Positions 20,347-29,434 of a stretch of DNA of 64,000 nucleotides are shown piece after piece. The translations under genes and the position numbers were made by a program. The stretch covers positions 1,495,501 to 1,559,500 of the forward strand of contig NZ_CP133470.1 in assembly GCF_031191205.1 (NCBI RefSeq), given 5' to 3'. Within the stretch, counting starts at the first letter, position 1. Each line of letters begins with the position of its first letter. Source of the stretch: Haemophilus parainfluenzae ATCC 33392 (GTDB taxonomy: Bacteria; Pseudomonadota; Gammaproteobacteria; Enterobacterales; Pasteurellaceae). A model generated the notes under the pieces. The model was not told the origin of the DNA and searched no databases. It saw only the letters and a list, made by a program, of their open reading frames with translations.

Positions 20347-22110
20347 CTATTTCCAATTTTCTCGTTTGGCTTTTTGTAATTTCGCATAAGCACCAAGTAA
20401 AGCTTGGTGTTCTTTGAAGTTTTCAAGCGTTTCATCGCTGGCTGGCAAGTTATAGAACGGGTTACCTTTTTCTGCCACTGCAGCCCAAGCTTGTTGAACG
20501 GCTTCTTTGCCATACATTCTTTCAAATACAGTACGATATTGTTGTGGATCGCGAGTATTGTCTAAATGCAATTCAATGATACTGATTAAAGCACGATAGT
20601 AATTTGCACGCTCTGGTGTAAACACAGAGCTGTTCATATTCATCGTCCAGTTAGCCCAATCTAAGGCTAATTCTAATTCACCTAATGCTAAGTAGAGCAT
20701 GGATTTAAGTTCACCAACACGTAATGTGGTCCAACCGCTTGCTTTTGGCGCCACGATACCGATAAATTCTCGAACACGTGTGGCATCGTCAATATCTTGC
20801 TCATCTAATTCTGCTAACAACTCTTCGTAAGTTTCAGCATCATGATGATGGTGTGGCAAATCTAATAAAATCTCGCGCCAGTCCATCCCCATATTGTTAT
20901 TGGCATAAATGAGGTCATCAGCAGGATAGATATCAGACATGCCTGGTACGATAATGCGGCAAGCGTAAACGTCTAAATGGTTGTAATCCATAATATAAAC
21001 TTCTTTTTCTTCCGCCTTAAAGATTGCCATCAAGTTTTCATATTCTTCTTGCGTTGAACCTGAGAAATCCCAATCTACAAACTCATAATCTGGTGTATTT
21101 TTGAATAAATCCCAAGAAATTAAACCGCTAGAATCAATGAAGTGTGTTTCAAGGTTGGCGTGCTCCGCCACATCATCATTATTGAATGATGGAGGAGAGA
21201 ATACATCGAGATCTTTTAAACTGCGACCTTGTAAAAGCTCCGTTACGGTACGCTCTAATGCCACTTGGAAGTTCGGATGTGCACCAAAAGAGGCAAAGCA
21301 CGTGCCGTTATTTGGGGTGAGCAATACCACGCAAATCACAGGGTATTTGCCACCTAATGAGGCATCAAAGGCATAAATAGGGAAGCCTTTTTCCTCTAAT
21401 TTGGCAATAGAGGCTTGAATGGATGGGTAACGATCCATGACGAATTTTGGAATTTCAGGAAGACTGATTGCTTCTGCAATAATGCGATTTTTTACATAAC
21501 GCTCAAAAACTTCTGAAAGCCCTTGCACTCGTGCTTCATTTTGTGTGTTACCAGCGGACATCCCGTTAGAAACATACAAATTCGCAATGATACTTTGTGG
21601 AATATAGACGGTTTGTTGATCGGATTGGCGCACATAAGGCATGGCGACGATACCACGATCGTAATTGCCGGATTGCAGATCCACGAGTAATTCAGGCGTT
21701 AGTTCTTGGTTAGGATCGAAATAATCCCATAAATAATCGTCTAAAATCCCTTGTGGTAAAAGGGAATCGTCTTCAATAGGAAACCATTTTTCAGTGGGAT
21801 AATGAACAAAATCACCGTTAGCAATTTCTTGTCCTAAATAGAAATCAGCAAAGAAATAGTTGGTGGAAAGACGCTCGAAATATTCACCTAATGCAGACGC
21901 TAATGCGGCTTTTTTGCTGGCGCCTTTGCCGTTAGAAAAACATTGTGGGCAATCTTTATCACGAATGTGTACCGACCATACATTTGGCACAGGATTAAGC
22001 CAAGATGCTTCTTCAATATTGAAACCAAGTGCGGTCAATTTTTGTTGAAATTTTGAAATACTGTCTTCAAGTGCGGCATCTTTGCCAGGAATAAAGGTTT
22101 GTTCTGTCAT
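20347..22110 (-). CDS. ycaO: YcaO protein (ribosomal protein S12 methylthiotransferase accessory factor)
   Basis: An ATP-dependent YcaO-domain protein. E. coli YcaO assists RimO in beta-methylthiolation of Asp88 of ribosomal protein S12. The 587 residues from the ATG at 22110 align nearly end to end with E. coli YcaO (opening TFIPGKDAALEDSI, then NGKGASKKAALASALGEYFERLS, SNGMSAGNT and EARVQGLSEVFERY). The C-terminal part is TPR-like. An AGGAAC ribosome site supports this start; a longer frame beginning at 22167 has poor support. It is a single gene. Confidence 0.95.
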   Translation of the reverse strand: MTEQTFIPGKDAALEDSISKFQQKLTALGFNIEEASWLNPVPNVWSVHIRDKDCPQCFSNGKGASKKAALASALGEYFERLSTNYFFADFYLGQEIANGDFVHYPTEKWFPIEDDSLLPQGILDDYLWDYFDPNQELTPELLVDLQSGNYDRGIVAMPYVRQSDQQTVYIPQSIIANLYVSNGMSAGNTQNEARVQGLSEVFERYVKNRIIAEAISLPEIPKFVMDRYPSIQASIAKLEEKGFPIYAFDASLGGKYPVICVVLLTPNNGTCFASFGAHPNFQVALERTVTELLQGRSLKDLDVFSPPSFNNDDVAEHANLETHFIDSSGLISWDLFKNTPDYEFVDWDFSGSTQEEYENLMAIFKAEEKEVYIMDYNHLDVYACRIIVPGMSDIYPADDLIYANNNMGMDWREILLDLPHHHHDAETYEELLAELDEQDIDDATRVREFIGIVAPKASGWTTLRVGELKSMLYLALGELELALDWANWTMNMNSSVFTPERANYYRALISIIELHLDNTRDPQQYRTVFERMYGKEAVQQAWAAVAEKGNPFYNLPASDETLENFKEHQALLGAYAKLQKAKRENWK

Positions 22111-22289
22111 AATTGTTCCTGTTATAAAAGGTTCCAGCATCATAGGGGAGTTTAGTGAGCTAATCAAGTATAAAATTTATACGCTTTAACTCTTGTTTTC
22201 CTTGATTTTTAAGGGTAAATTAGCTTGGTGCGGAAAGGCATTTTCTGTGTGGGTAAAATTATAAACAAATCAACCAATTGGGAGATATC

Positions 22290-22628
22290 ATGGCTCAAGG
22301 ATTTTATGAATTAAAAGTGGCTAAAGACGGACAATTTATGTTCAACTTAAAAGCAGCAAACGGACAAGTGATTTTAACTAGCGAACTTTATAAAACTAAA
22401 GCATCAGCTGAAAACGGTATTGCTTCAGTGCAAAAAAATGGCGTGGATGCGAAAAACTTTGAATATCGCGTAGCAAAAAATGATAAACCTTATTTCGTAT
22501 TAAAAGCAGCTAACCACCAAGAAATTGGCCGTAGCCAATATTATTCTTCTCAAGCTGCAGCAGAAAAAGGCGTTGAGTCAGTGATCAATAACGCATCTTC
22601 TGCAGTAATCAAAGAAGTCACAGAATAA
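22290..22628 (+). CDS. YegP-like DUF1508 protein, two tandem repeats
   Basis: A 112-residue protein made of two copies of the DUF1508 unit. The first is FYELKVAKDGQFMFNLKAAN followed by SELYKTKASAENGIASV. The second is FEYRVAKNDKPYFVLKAAN followby SQYYSSQAAAEKGVESV. The E. coli homologue YegP has the same two-repeat form and its function is not established. GGGAGA precedes the ATG at 22290. The stop codon abuts the stop of the convergent methyltransferase, and its terminator lies inside that gene. Confidence 0.88.
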   Translation: MAQGFYELKVAKDGQFMFNLKAANGQVILTSELYKTKASAENGIASVQKNGVDAKNFEYRVAKNDKPYFVLKAANHQEIGRSQYYSSQAAAEKGVESVINNASSAVIKEVTE

Positions 22629-23345
22629 TCATTCTGTTCTTATTTCTTTAAATGCACCTGCCGGCTCTAAAAACGCCGGCATTTTTGACCGCGCTTTCTC
22701 CGGATTCAGTGTTAATGGATAGGTTCGTTTTTGAGCAATGATGACCGTGAGCGGAGAGCAGAGCGTGGTCTTTTCTTGTTTTATAGATAGTCTTTCTTCT
22801 GCAATCACATCAAAATTTAATAACGATAACCAGTCAATGACTCGCCAAGTAGCATATTGTCGGAATTTGAAGTCACCTAACTTCGGTTTGAAAAGTAATG
22901 GACTCATCGGATTAAATAACGTGATGAAAATCCAGCCGTCATCCTTTAAAACGCGATGTGCTTCACGCAATATTTGGTGAGGATCTTGCGCAAAGTTTAA
23001 GGTGTTTGCCAACAAACAAGCATCCATTTCTTTTTCAATAAAAGGCAAGGCTAATGGTGAGGCTTGGATCAAACTGTCACTTTCATTTAAAAGTGCGGTA
23101 GAAAAATACGCTGTTTTTTCAGCTAATACAATTTGATGACGTAAAGGTAAATCAAAGGCGATTTCTCCACTTAAGGCACCGACTTTCAGAATTTGATAGC
23201 CTAAAATTTTTGGTGTCCATTGGGCAAAATAATGTGTTAATACGTTACAATAGGCTTCACCTTGTGGTAATGCTTGCCAACTTTCAGGTGAAAGAAGAGG
23301 TTTGTGCCATTTGGCTTTCCAATTCAATGTTAATCCTATTTTCAT
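22629..23345 (-). CDS. YafS-like class I SAM-dependent methyltransferase
   Basis: A 238-residue methyltransferase with a Methyltransf_11-type core: ILKVGALSGEIAF as a diverged motif I, DACLLANTLNFAQDPHQILREAHRVLKDDGWIFITLFNP as the motif IV-VI region. Its position divergent from gloB matches yafS in E. coli. Its substrate is unknown. The ATG at 23345 lies 10 bases from the gloB start; a TTG at 23381 inside gloB is the only upstream alternative. The usual glycine-rich motif is partly degenerate. Confidence 0.78.
   Translation of the reverse strand: MKIGLTLNWKAKWHKPLLSPESWQALPQGEAYCNVLTHYFAQWTPKILGYQILKVGALSGEIAFDLPLRHQIVLAEKTAYFSTALLNESDSLIQASPLALPFIEKEMDACLLANTLNFAQDPHQILREAHRVLKDDGWIFITLFNPMSPLLFKPKLGDFKFRQYATWRVIDWLSLLNFDVIAEERLSIKQEKTTLCSPLTVIIAQKRTYPLTLNPEKARSKMPAFLEPAGAFKEIRTE
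22659..22686 (+). terminator. Terminator of the yegP-like gene, inside the convergent methyltransferase gene
   Basis: TGCCGGC (22659-22665) pairs with GCCGGCA (22675-22681), followed by TTTTT. It lies 30 bases after the yegP-like stop, within the 3' coding end of the minus-strand methyltransferase. Confidence 0.75.
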
Positions 23346-23355
23346 AAGGTAATTT

Positions 23356-24057
23356 ATGCTAGTTCCTATTTCTGCACTCAATGATAACTATATTTGGCTT
23401 TATAGACGAGAAAATTTCCCCGTAATTGTGATCGATATCCCAGAAATAACGCGTTTAATTCCGTATTTAGAATTCAATAAGCTAGGCGTAGAGGCGGTGT
23501 TATTAACCCATAATCACGATGATCATGTGCAAGGTGTCGAGACGTTTAAGCAATATTATCCCAATGTGCCAGTTTTCGGTCCAACAGAATGTGCAAATAA
23601 AGGGGCAACCAATATCGTGGATAGTGGTGTGATTAATACGGCACATTATCATATTGAAGTTTTGCCAAGTGGTGGTCATACGGCAGGGCATGTCAGCTAT
23701 TTGGTGGATGGACATCTATTTTGCGGCGATGCGTTATTTTCTGCAGGCTGTGGTCGTGTATTTACGGGAAATTTTGCTCAAATGTTTGAATCTATGCAGC
23801 GTTTTAATCAATTACCTAATGAAACCGTGGTTTGTCCTGCTCATGAATATACGCTGGGTAATTTAGCTTTTGCGGAAACGGTATTGGCGGATAAAAATGC
23901 GGTCAAAAATCAACGTGTTTTAGTGGAACGTTATCTAGCAGAGGGCAAGCCGAGTTTGCCGACAACAATTGGATTAGAGAAACAAATTAATCCGTTTTTA
24001 CAAGCAAAAAATTTAGACGATTTTACACAATGGCGTTTAGCGAAAGATAAGTTTTAA
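23356..24057 (+). CDS. gloB: Hydroxyacylglutathione hydrolase (glyoxalase II)
   Basis: Hydrolyses S-lactoylglutathione to lactate and glutathione, the second step of methylglyoxal removal. The metallo-beta-lactamase fold is shown by THNHDDH (residues 51-57), [11 protein letters not shown], the [13 protein letters not shown] segment and CPAHEYT, which supply the two-metal site. The 233 residues are slightly shorter than the 251 of E. coli. An AAGGT element precedes the ATG. It complements MgsA, encoded at 3607, which makes methylglyoxal. Confidence 0.97.
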   Translation: MLVPISALNDNYIWLYRRENFPVIVIDIPEITRLIPYLEFNKLGVEAVLLTHNHDDHVQGVETFKQYYPNVPVFGPTECANKGATNIVDSGVINTAHYHIEVLPSGGHTAGHVSYLVDGHLFCGDALFSAGCGRVFTGNFAQMFESMQRFNQLPNETVVCPAHEYTLGNLAFAETVLADKNAVKNQRVLVERYLAEGKPSLPTTIGLEKQINPFLQAKNLDDFTQWRLAKDKF

Positions 24058-24192
24058 CTCATTTTAGTTATTTGTTTGAGTTTTTTCTCTTGAAATTTGC
24101 TCAATTCTCAACAATTCATTAAAATGGCGAAACTTTTACTTTCTACTTAAGCCGCCTGTTCATAAAAGTGCGGTTATTTTTATTAGATTTTT

Positions 24193-25515
24193 ATGACCCT
24201 TCTTGTTCTAGGCATTAATCATAAAACAGCGTCTGTCGCTGTTCGTGAGAAAGTCGCTTTTTCTGAAGAAAAGCGGCAGCTTGCCTTACAACAAATTTAC
24301 CAACAAGATTTGGCTGAAAGTGCGGTTATTCTTTCTACTTGTAACCGTACTGAGATTTATCTTCACCATCGTCAAATTTCACCTCAAGAGTGTAAGCAAT
24401 GGCAAACGAACTGTATAAATTGGTTTGCTAACATTCATCATCTTTCTGTAGATGAATTAAATAAAAGTATTTACACACATCAAAATCAACAAGCTGCAAA
24501 TCATTTAATGCGAGTGGCCTGTGGTTTGGATTCATTAATTTTGGGGGAGCCGCAAATTTTAGGACAGGTGAAGCAAGCTTTCCAAATCAGTGAAGATTAT
24601 TATCAAGCGGCAAATATTCCACTTTCGAGCACGCTTTCTCGCTTGTTCCAAAAAACTTTTGCTACAGCAAAACGTGTGCGTACTGAAACCAATATTGGTG
24701 AAAGTGCCGTATCGGTGGCTTATGCGGCTTGTAGCTTGGCTCGTCAGATTTTTGAATCTTTACGTGAACTACAAATTTTACTTGTTGGGGCAGGAGAAAC
24801 CATTGAATTGGTGAGCCGTCATTTATTACGCCACGGTGTAAAAAAATTGATGATTGCTAACCGCACTTTATCTCGTGCTGAGCAGTTGGTGGAAAACTTA
24901 GCGTCTAATACACCGATTGATGTGTATTTGCTTGATGAATTGCAAACACCACTAAATCAAGCTGATATTGTTATCAGCTCAACAGGCAGTCCAAATGTTT
25001 TAATCACCAAAGCGATGGCTGAAATTGCGGAGAAAGCACGCCAATTTAGACCGACTTTAATGGTTGATATCGCCGTGCCTCGTGATATTGATGAAAATGT
25101 CTCGGAATTAGAAAGTGTGTATCATTACACTGTGGATGATTTGCAAGATATTATCCAGCGTAATCTTTCTCAACGTGAGCAAGCATCAGAGCAAGCGCAA
25201 GATATCATTACACAAGAATGCATGGATTTCTTTGAGTGGTTGAAGGTTCATCAATTCTCCAATTTGATTCGTCATTACCGAGATGAGGCAGAGAATACTC
25301 GCCAAGAATTACTCGAAAAAGCGTTACACCAAATTCAACAGGGTGAGAATGCTGAAAAAATTCTGCAAGAATTGAGTTATAAATTAACAAATAAACTTAT
25401 TCATGCACCAACCCAAACCATGCAAGCCATGATGCGATCAGGGAATGCAGAAGGGTTGCATGCCTTTTCCAATGCGTTGCATTTAACCCATCCTTTAAAT
25501 GAAAAAAACGATTAA
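24193..25515 (+). CDS. hemA: Glutamyl-tRNA reductase
   Basis: First committed enzyme of the C5 haem pathway, reducing glutamyl-tRNA to glutamate-1-semialdehyde with NADPH. The catalytic Cys50 is in [24 protein letters not shown] follows, and the NADPH-binding [13 protein letters not shown] segment is near residue 195. It has 440 residues against 418 in E. coli. The gene is intact. H. influenzae lacks the early haem genes, so this argues for a species that does not need haemin. Two uptake signals lie in or just before it. Confidence 0.97.
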   Translation: MTLLVLGINHKTASVAVREKVAFSEEKRQLALQQIYQQDLAESAVILSTCNRTEIYLHHRQISPQECKQWQTNCINWFANIHHLSVDELNKSIYTHQNQQAANHLMRVACGLDSLILGEPQILGQVKQAFQISEDYYQAANIPLSSTLSRLFQKTFATAKRVRTETNIGESAVSVAYAACSLARQIFESLRELQILLVGAGETIELVSRHLLRHGVKKLMIANRTLSRAEQLVENLASNTPIDVYLLDELQTPLNQADIVISSTGSPNVLITKAMAEIAEKARQFRPTLMVDIAVPRDIDENVSELESVYHYTVDDLQDIIQRNLSQREQASEQAQDIITQECMDFFEWLKVHQFSNLIRHYRDEAENTRQELLEKALHQIQQGENAEKILQELSYKLTNKLIHAPTQTMQAMMRSGNAEGLHAFSNALHLTHPLNEKND

Positions 25516-26242
25516 ATTTTTGACCGCACTTTTTAGTTGCGCATCGTTACTGATGAGTGTGCCAGCCCTAGCTGAATACCGAACCTTTGATGATGGCAAT
25601 ATTACTTACGGAATTTTTCAAGCAAAGCCCGAAGAAGTACAGCTACATTGGAAGGATGCTGAAGGTAAAGATTATCAAAGTTTAACGCGTCTCAAAAATG
25701 CCTTAGAAGATAGCTATAACGTGAAAATGGTCATGAATGCGGGCATTTATAGCATGAATAATGTGCCTGCGGGGTTATGGATTGAGCAAGGAAAAGAACT
25801 CAATGCGTTAAATACAAAATCAGGCAAAGGTAACTTCCATGTACAACCTAATGGGGTATTTGCTATTGCTGGAAATAAACCCTACATTTTAACAACCGCC
25901 GCGTATCAAAAAAGCAAACTCAAACCTGATTTTGCGTTGCAATCAGGCCCGATGTTGATTATTCATGGAAAAATGAATCCGCAATTTCGAGCAAGCCTAG
26001 AAAGCTATCATAAGCGTAATGCAGTGTGTTTGACGAAGCAAAATGAATTACTTTTCTTGATGACGATAAAAGGTGAGCCTAACCTTTATACATTGAGTCA
26101 AGGTTTGCTGAAAATAGGTTGTCATGACGCTTTATATCTTGATGGAACCATTTCTAATTGGTACATTCCTGGGCAATTTAACACCCTGCATTGGAAACGT
26201 TTTGTTGGAATGATCTCCGTTCTTGATGTGAACAAAAAATAG
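25499..26242 (+). CDS. Secreted phosphodiester glycosidase (NAGPA/DUF2233) family protein
   Basis: A 247-residue protein with an N-terminal signal peptide (cleavage likely after PALA, near residue 25) and a single phosphodiester glycosidase domain. Typical stretches are [29 protein letters not shown] and [11 protein letters not shown]. The substrate is not known; the mammalian member removes GlcNAc from a phosphodiester, and bacterial members are mostly uncharacterised. The start overlaps the end of hemA by 17 bases in another frame, which implies co-transcription. Confidence 0.85.
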   Translation: MKKTIKFLTALFSCASLLMSVPALAEYRTFDDGNITYGIFQAKPEEVQLHWKDAEGKDYQSLTRLKNALEDSYNVKMVMNAGIYSMNNVPAGLWIEQGKELNALNTKSGKGNFHVQPNGVFAIAGNKPYILTTAAYQKSKLKPDFALQSGPMLIIHGKMNPQFRASLESYHKRNAVCLTKQNELLFLMTIKGEPNLYTLSQGLLKIGCHDALYLDGTISNWYIPGQFNTLHWKRFVGMISVLDVNKK

Positions 26243-26301
26243 CAAAAGCGTTTTATTTATAATCAACTAAATCAAAAAATCTGTTTTTTGCAAAAAAATG
26301 A

Positions 26302-26330
26302 TTGACGAGAATAGGTCAAATCAGGATAAT
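26302..26330 (+). promoter_or_regulatory. Promoter of the tRNA operon
   Basis: TTGACG (26302-26307) and GATAAT (26325-26330) are 17 bases apart. A GC-rich discriminator (ACGCCCCGC) follows the -10, the usual mark of stringently controlled stable-RNA promoters. Confidence 0.85.
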
Positions 26331-26365
26331 ACGCCCCGCAAAGCCGATAAGGTAAAGCAAATGAT

Positions 26366-26442
26366 GGCTACATAGCTCAGTTGGTTAGAGCACAACACTC
26401 ATAATGTTGGGGTCGCAAGTTCGAATCTCGCTGTAGCCACCA
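26366..26442 (+). tRNA. tRNA-Met (CAT), elongator type
   Basis: A 77-base cloverleaf with GGCTACA/TGTAGCC acceptor arms, anticodon loop CTCATAA (CAT) and encoded CCA. The sequence is close to the E. coli elongator tRNA-Met and unlike the lysidine-modified tRNA-Ile2. It is first in a four-tRNA operon. Confidence 0.95.
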
Positions 26443-26447
26443 AATTT

Positions 26448-26532
26448 GCGGGACTGGCGAAATTGGTAGACGCACCAGATTTAGGTTCTGGCGCCGAGAG
26501 GTGTGTGGGTTCAAGTCCCTCGTCCCGCACCA
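26448..26532 (+). tRNA. tRNA-Leu (TAG)
   Basis: An 85-base class II tRNA with a long variable arm, GCGGGAC/GTCCCGC acceptor arms, anticodon loop TTTAGGT (TAG) and encoded CCA. It starts five bases after tRNA-Met. Confidence 0.95.
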
Positions 26533-26559
26533 TTTATCAGCTTGCAGTCAAATAGTCGT

Positions 26560-26634
26560 TGGGGTATCGCCAAGCGGTAAGGCACCGGGTTTTGATCTCG
26601 GCATCCCTAGGTTCGAATCCTAGTACCCCAGCCA
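26560..26634 (+). tRNA. tRNA-Gln (TTG), first copy
   Basis: A 75-base tRNA with TGGGGTA/TACCCCA acceptor arms, anticodon loop TTTTGAT (TTG) and encoded CCA. It is identical to the copy at 26682. Confidence 0.95.
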
Positions 26635-26681
26635 TACTATCTAAATAAAATCTTCTTTATTTCCAATCAAAGAATTTCAGT

Positions 26682-26756
26682 TGGGGTATCGCCAAGCGGT
26701 AAGGCACCGGGTTTTGATCTCGGCATCCCTAGGTTCGAATCCTAGTACCCCAGCCA
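26682..26756 (+). tRNA. tRNA-Gln (TTG), second copy
   Basis: An exact 75-base repeat of the preceding tRNA-Gln, last in the operon. A weak hairpin with one mismatch (26788-26809) and then an uptake-signal pair follow it. Confidence 0.95.
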
Positions 26757-26842
26757 TCTTATTTTCTCTATTTCTTTTATATAAAAAATGCGATTAAATT
26801 TAACCGCATCTTAGCTATTTAATTTTTTATTTATCTATAAAA

Positions 26843-26882
26843 AAGTGCGGTACCCAATTCACTATAAATTTTGACCGCACTT
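26843..26882 (-). terminator. Inverted uptake-signal hairpin after prfC
   Basis: AAGTGCGGT (26843-26851) and ACCGCACTT (26874-26882) can pair with a 22-base loop. On the minus strand a T run follows the stem, 10 bases after the prfC stop. Confidence 0.55.
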
Positions 26883-26892
26883 CGTATTACAA

Positions 26893-28476
26893 TTAATGTT
26901 CCCTTGTTTTAAAGAAGGTCACATCAGGATAACGTTCTTGTGCAAGATTTAGGTTTACCATGGTCGGTGCGATATAAGTGAGATTATCACCGCCATCTAA
27001 TGCCAGGTTTTGCTCATTCTTACGTTTGAACTCTTCAAATTTTTTGTTATCCGCACATTCCACCCAACGAGCTGTTGCGACGTTGACAGTTTCGTAAATG
27101 GCTTCAACGTTATATTCTGATTTCAAACGAGAAACGACCACATCAAACTGTAACACACCGACTGCGCCAACAATTAAATCATTATTACTTAATGGGCGGA
27201 ATACTTGCACAGCTCCTTCTTCAGAAAGTTGTACTAAGCCTTTCAACAATTGTTTTTGTTTAAGAGGATCTTTCAAACGAATGCGACGGAATAATTCAGG
27301 CGCAAAGTTTGGAATACCGGTAAATTTCAGATCTTCACCTTGTGTGAAGGTATCACCAATCTGAATTGTACCGTGATTGTGCAAGCCGATAATATCGCCA
27401 GCATAGGCTTCATCGGCATGGGTACGGTCCCCCGCCATAAAGGTGAGAGCGTCAGAAATGACTACATCTTTACCAATACGTACGTGTTTAAGTTTCATCC
27501 CTTTTTCGTATTTACCAGAAACTACGCGTAGGAAAGCCACACGGTCGCGGTGTTTTGGATCCATATTGGCTTGGATTTTAAACACGAAACCAGAGAATTT
27601 TTCTTCTTCAGCTGAGACTTTACGCGTGTCAGCTTGACGAGCTTGTGGTGCAGGTGCCCATTCGGTTAAACCATCTAAGAAATGATCGACACCGAAGTTA
27701 CCTAATGCCGTACCGAAAAAGACAGGTGTTAATTCACCACTTAGGAATAAATCCAAATCAAATTCATTACTTGCACCTTTTACAAGCTCTAATTCATCAC
27801 GCAATTGTTGGGCTAAGTCATCGCCTACGGCAGCATCTAATTCTGGGCTATTTAGACCTTTCACAATGCGTACTTCTTGGATTGTAGAGCCTTGCCCACT
27901 TTGGTAAAGATAGGTTTCATCTTTATATAAATGATAAACCCCTTTAAACAATTTACCGCAACCAATCGGCCAAGTAATTGGCGCACAATGGATTTTTAAT
28001 ACGCTTTCCACTTCATCTAATAATTCCATTGGATCACGAATATCACGGTCAAGTTTATTCATGAAAGTGATAATTGGCGTATCGCGCAAACGGGTGACTT
28101 CCATTAATTTAATGGTACGTTCCTCAACTCCTTTTGCCGAGTCGATAACCATTAAGCAGCTATCCACAGCCGTCAAAGTGCGGTAGGTATCTTCCGAGAA
28201 ATCCTCATGCCCCGGTGTATCCAATAAATTCACTAAGCACTCATTGTAAGGGAATTGCATGACGGAAGTCGTAATGGAAATACCACGTTGTTTTTCCATT
28301 TCCATCCAGTCAGATTTTGCATGCTGTGCAGAGCCTTTACCTTTTACTGAGCCTGCTTTTTGAATGGCATTGCCGTATAACAATACTTTTTCGGTGATGG
28401 TGGTTTTACCAGCGTCAGGGTGGGAAATAATCGCAAATGTGCGACGTTTATTCACTTCTTCTAATGGATAACTCAT
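26893..28476 (-). CDS. prfC: Peptide chain release factor 3
   Basis: Translational GTPase that recycles RF1 and RF2 from the ribosome. The G1 motif [10 protein letters not shown]3 [14 protein letters not shown] and G4 NKLD are all present, and the 527 residues match E. coli RF3 (529). It is followed on the minus strand by an inverted uptake-signal hairpin and lies next to the tRNA operon, which is on the opposite strand. One uptake signal lies in the coding region at 28174. After that none appears until 33504. Confidence 0.98.
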   Translation of the reverse strand: MSYPLEEVNKRRTFAIISHPDAGKTTITEKVLLYGNAIQKAGSVKGKGSAQHAKSDWMEMEKQRGISITTSVMQFPYNECLVNLLDTPGHEDFSEDTYRTLTAVDSCLMVIDSAKGVEERTIKLMEVTRLRDTPIITFMNKLDRDIRDPMELLDEVESVLKIHCAPITWPIGCGKLFKGVYHLYKDETYLYQSGQGSTIQEVRIVKGLNSPELDAAVGDDLAQQLRDELELVKGASNEFDLDLFLSGELTPVFFGTALGNFGVDHFLDGLTEWAPAPQARQADTRKVSAEEEKFSGFVFKIQANMDPKHRDRVAFLRVVSGKYEKGMKLKHVRIGKDVVISDALTFMAGDRTHADEAYAGDIIGLHNHGTIQIGDTFTQGEDLKFTGIPNFAPELFRRIRLKDPLKQKQLLKGLVQLSEEGAVQVFRPLSNNDLIVGAVGVLQFDVVVSRLKSEYNVEAIYETVNVATARWVECADNKKFEEFKRKNEQNLALDGGDNLTYIAPTMVNLNLAQERYPDVTFFKTREH

Positions 28477-28613
28477 TGTCTTGTTTCTTCTGTTTTAAAT
28501 AATGCTGTATTGTCGCTGATTTTCAGATTGAGCTCAAATTAAATTGGGAAAATATTGATTTTATGCTCAATTAGCTTAACAAAGAATATTGATGGTTGTT
28601 TATTTTTTAACCT

Positions 28614-28629
28614 TTGCAAGCGTTTGCGT
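28614..28629. promoter_or_regulatory. PurR-like (LacI-family) operator
   Basis: TTGCAAGCGTTTGCGT fits the PurR consensus ANGCAANCGNTTNCNT except at the first position. It lies 138 bases before prfC and 334 bases before the first cluster gene. Other LacI-family regulators use similar half-sites, so the regulator is uncertain. Confidence 0.5.
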
Positions 28630-28889
28630 TGGTTATGTTATAAACATTATTGTTTTTTAATTCTATCGTTTTTCTTTTATTGATTGGTTAAGTCTTTTAA
28701 TTTTTATGTAAAATTATCAGATAGTAGGGATGGTTATTTGTAATTTTTTTTACTTAACTAAATGTTTTATTTGTATTAAAAATGCATTGTTTACTTTTAG
28801 TAAAAAGTAGTCGACATATGTTGCTTATTATAGTTCAAAAATAATTGGTCTAATGACTGGGTTTATTTTGCCGTGATAGATTACCCCTG

Positions 28890-28929
28890 ACTGAAATATA
28901 CCGATTTCAGTTTTCAATCCTTGATTGAA
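28890..28929 (+). promoter_or_regulatory. Two tandem inverted repeats before the secretion cluster
   Basis: ACTGAAAT/ATTTCAGT (28890-28897 and 28904-28911) and TTCAATC/GATTGAA (28913-28919 and 28923-28929) follow each other directly, ending 33 bases before the first start codon. They could be operators or hairpins in the mRNA leader. Confidence 0.5.
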
Positions 28930-28962
28930 TAATATTTTCTCATGAGGAATCTTGAGGTAAAA

Positions 28963-29343
28963 ATGAAAAAACAAACTTTTTGTTTTAAACAATTATTGCT
29001 TATTGCATTTGGAGTTTGCTCTGTATCAACGTTTGTTTATGGGAGCACTCAAAATGTAACTGTTAGTGGAGCTGTAAATAACTCTTCTTCTGGCAGCGGT
29101 AAAGCAATGATTAATGTTGGTTCTACCGTAGGTAAGAGTGTTGGCAATAATACCCAAAATGTTGTTGTGAATGGCTCCTTAGTAAATAGAGCATCTGGTA
29201 GCGGTAAAGCCAGCATTAATATTGGATCATCAGTAAATGATGGTGGAAGCCATAATCAGTCAGTTAGTGTTGGTTCAATTGTCAATTCTTCTTCAGGTGG
29301 TAAATCTGAAGTGAATATCGGTTCTGTTGTTAAAGATTATTAA
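28963..29343 (+). CDS. Small secreted repeat protein A, candidate substrate of the CsgG-like exporter
   Basis: I do not recognise a named family. The 126-residue protein has a signal peptide (cleavage likely after FVYG, residue 27). The mature part is three imperfect repeats of about 33 residues (28-60, 62-95, 97-122) rich in Asn, Ser, Gly and Val. Two repeats contain Q-x-V-x-V-x-G-x-[VL]-x-N (30-40 and 65-75), and the third is one residue shorter. Short Gly/Asn/Gln-rich repeats are typical of curlin-like amyloids or beta-solenoids. A strong GAGGT site supports the ATG at 28963 over the one at 28942. It is the first of six genes. Confidence 0.75.
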   Translation: MKKQTFCFKQLLLIAFGVCSVSTFVYGSTQNVTVSGAVNNSSSGSGKAMINVGSTVGKSVGNNTQNVVVNGSLVNRASGSGKASINIGSSVNDGGSHNQSVSVGSIVNSSSGGKSEVNIGSVVKDY

Positions 29344-29356
29344 TCTTTAGCTCAGA

Positions 29357-29385
29357 ATTAATGATTGTATTAAATAATCATTAAT
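29357..29385 (+). other. AU-rich hairpin between small repeat proteins A and B
   Basis: ATTAATGATT (29357-29366) pairs perfectly with AATCATTAAT (29376-29385). No T run follows, so a role in mRNA stability is more likely than termination. Confidence 0.45.
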
Positions 29386-29434
29386 TTCAATAAGCATAGT
29401 AATGCTCAATTTCTTTTAAAAAAGAGGAAAAACA

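Larger units (their letters stand above)
28477..28962. other. AT-rich intergenic region upstream of the six-gene secretion cluster
   Basis: This 486-base gap between divergent prfC and the cluster has no convincing gene. It holds a PurR-like dyad (28614-28629), a TACTTTT/AAAAGTA dyad (28792-28809) and two tandem inverted repeats (28890-28929) just before the first gene. A possible -35/-10 pair, TTGCAA and TTATAA 18 bases apart, overlaps the PurR-like dyad. If used it would leave a leader of about 300 bases. It has no uptake signal. Confidence 0.6.

Noticed and set aside
24054..24080. Terminator after gloB
   Set aside because: The AACTCA/TGAGTT stem is six base pairs with a long loop, too weak to call.
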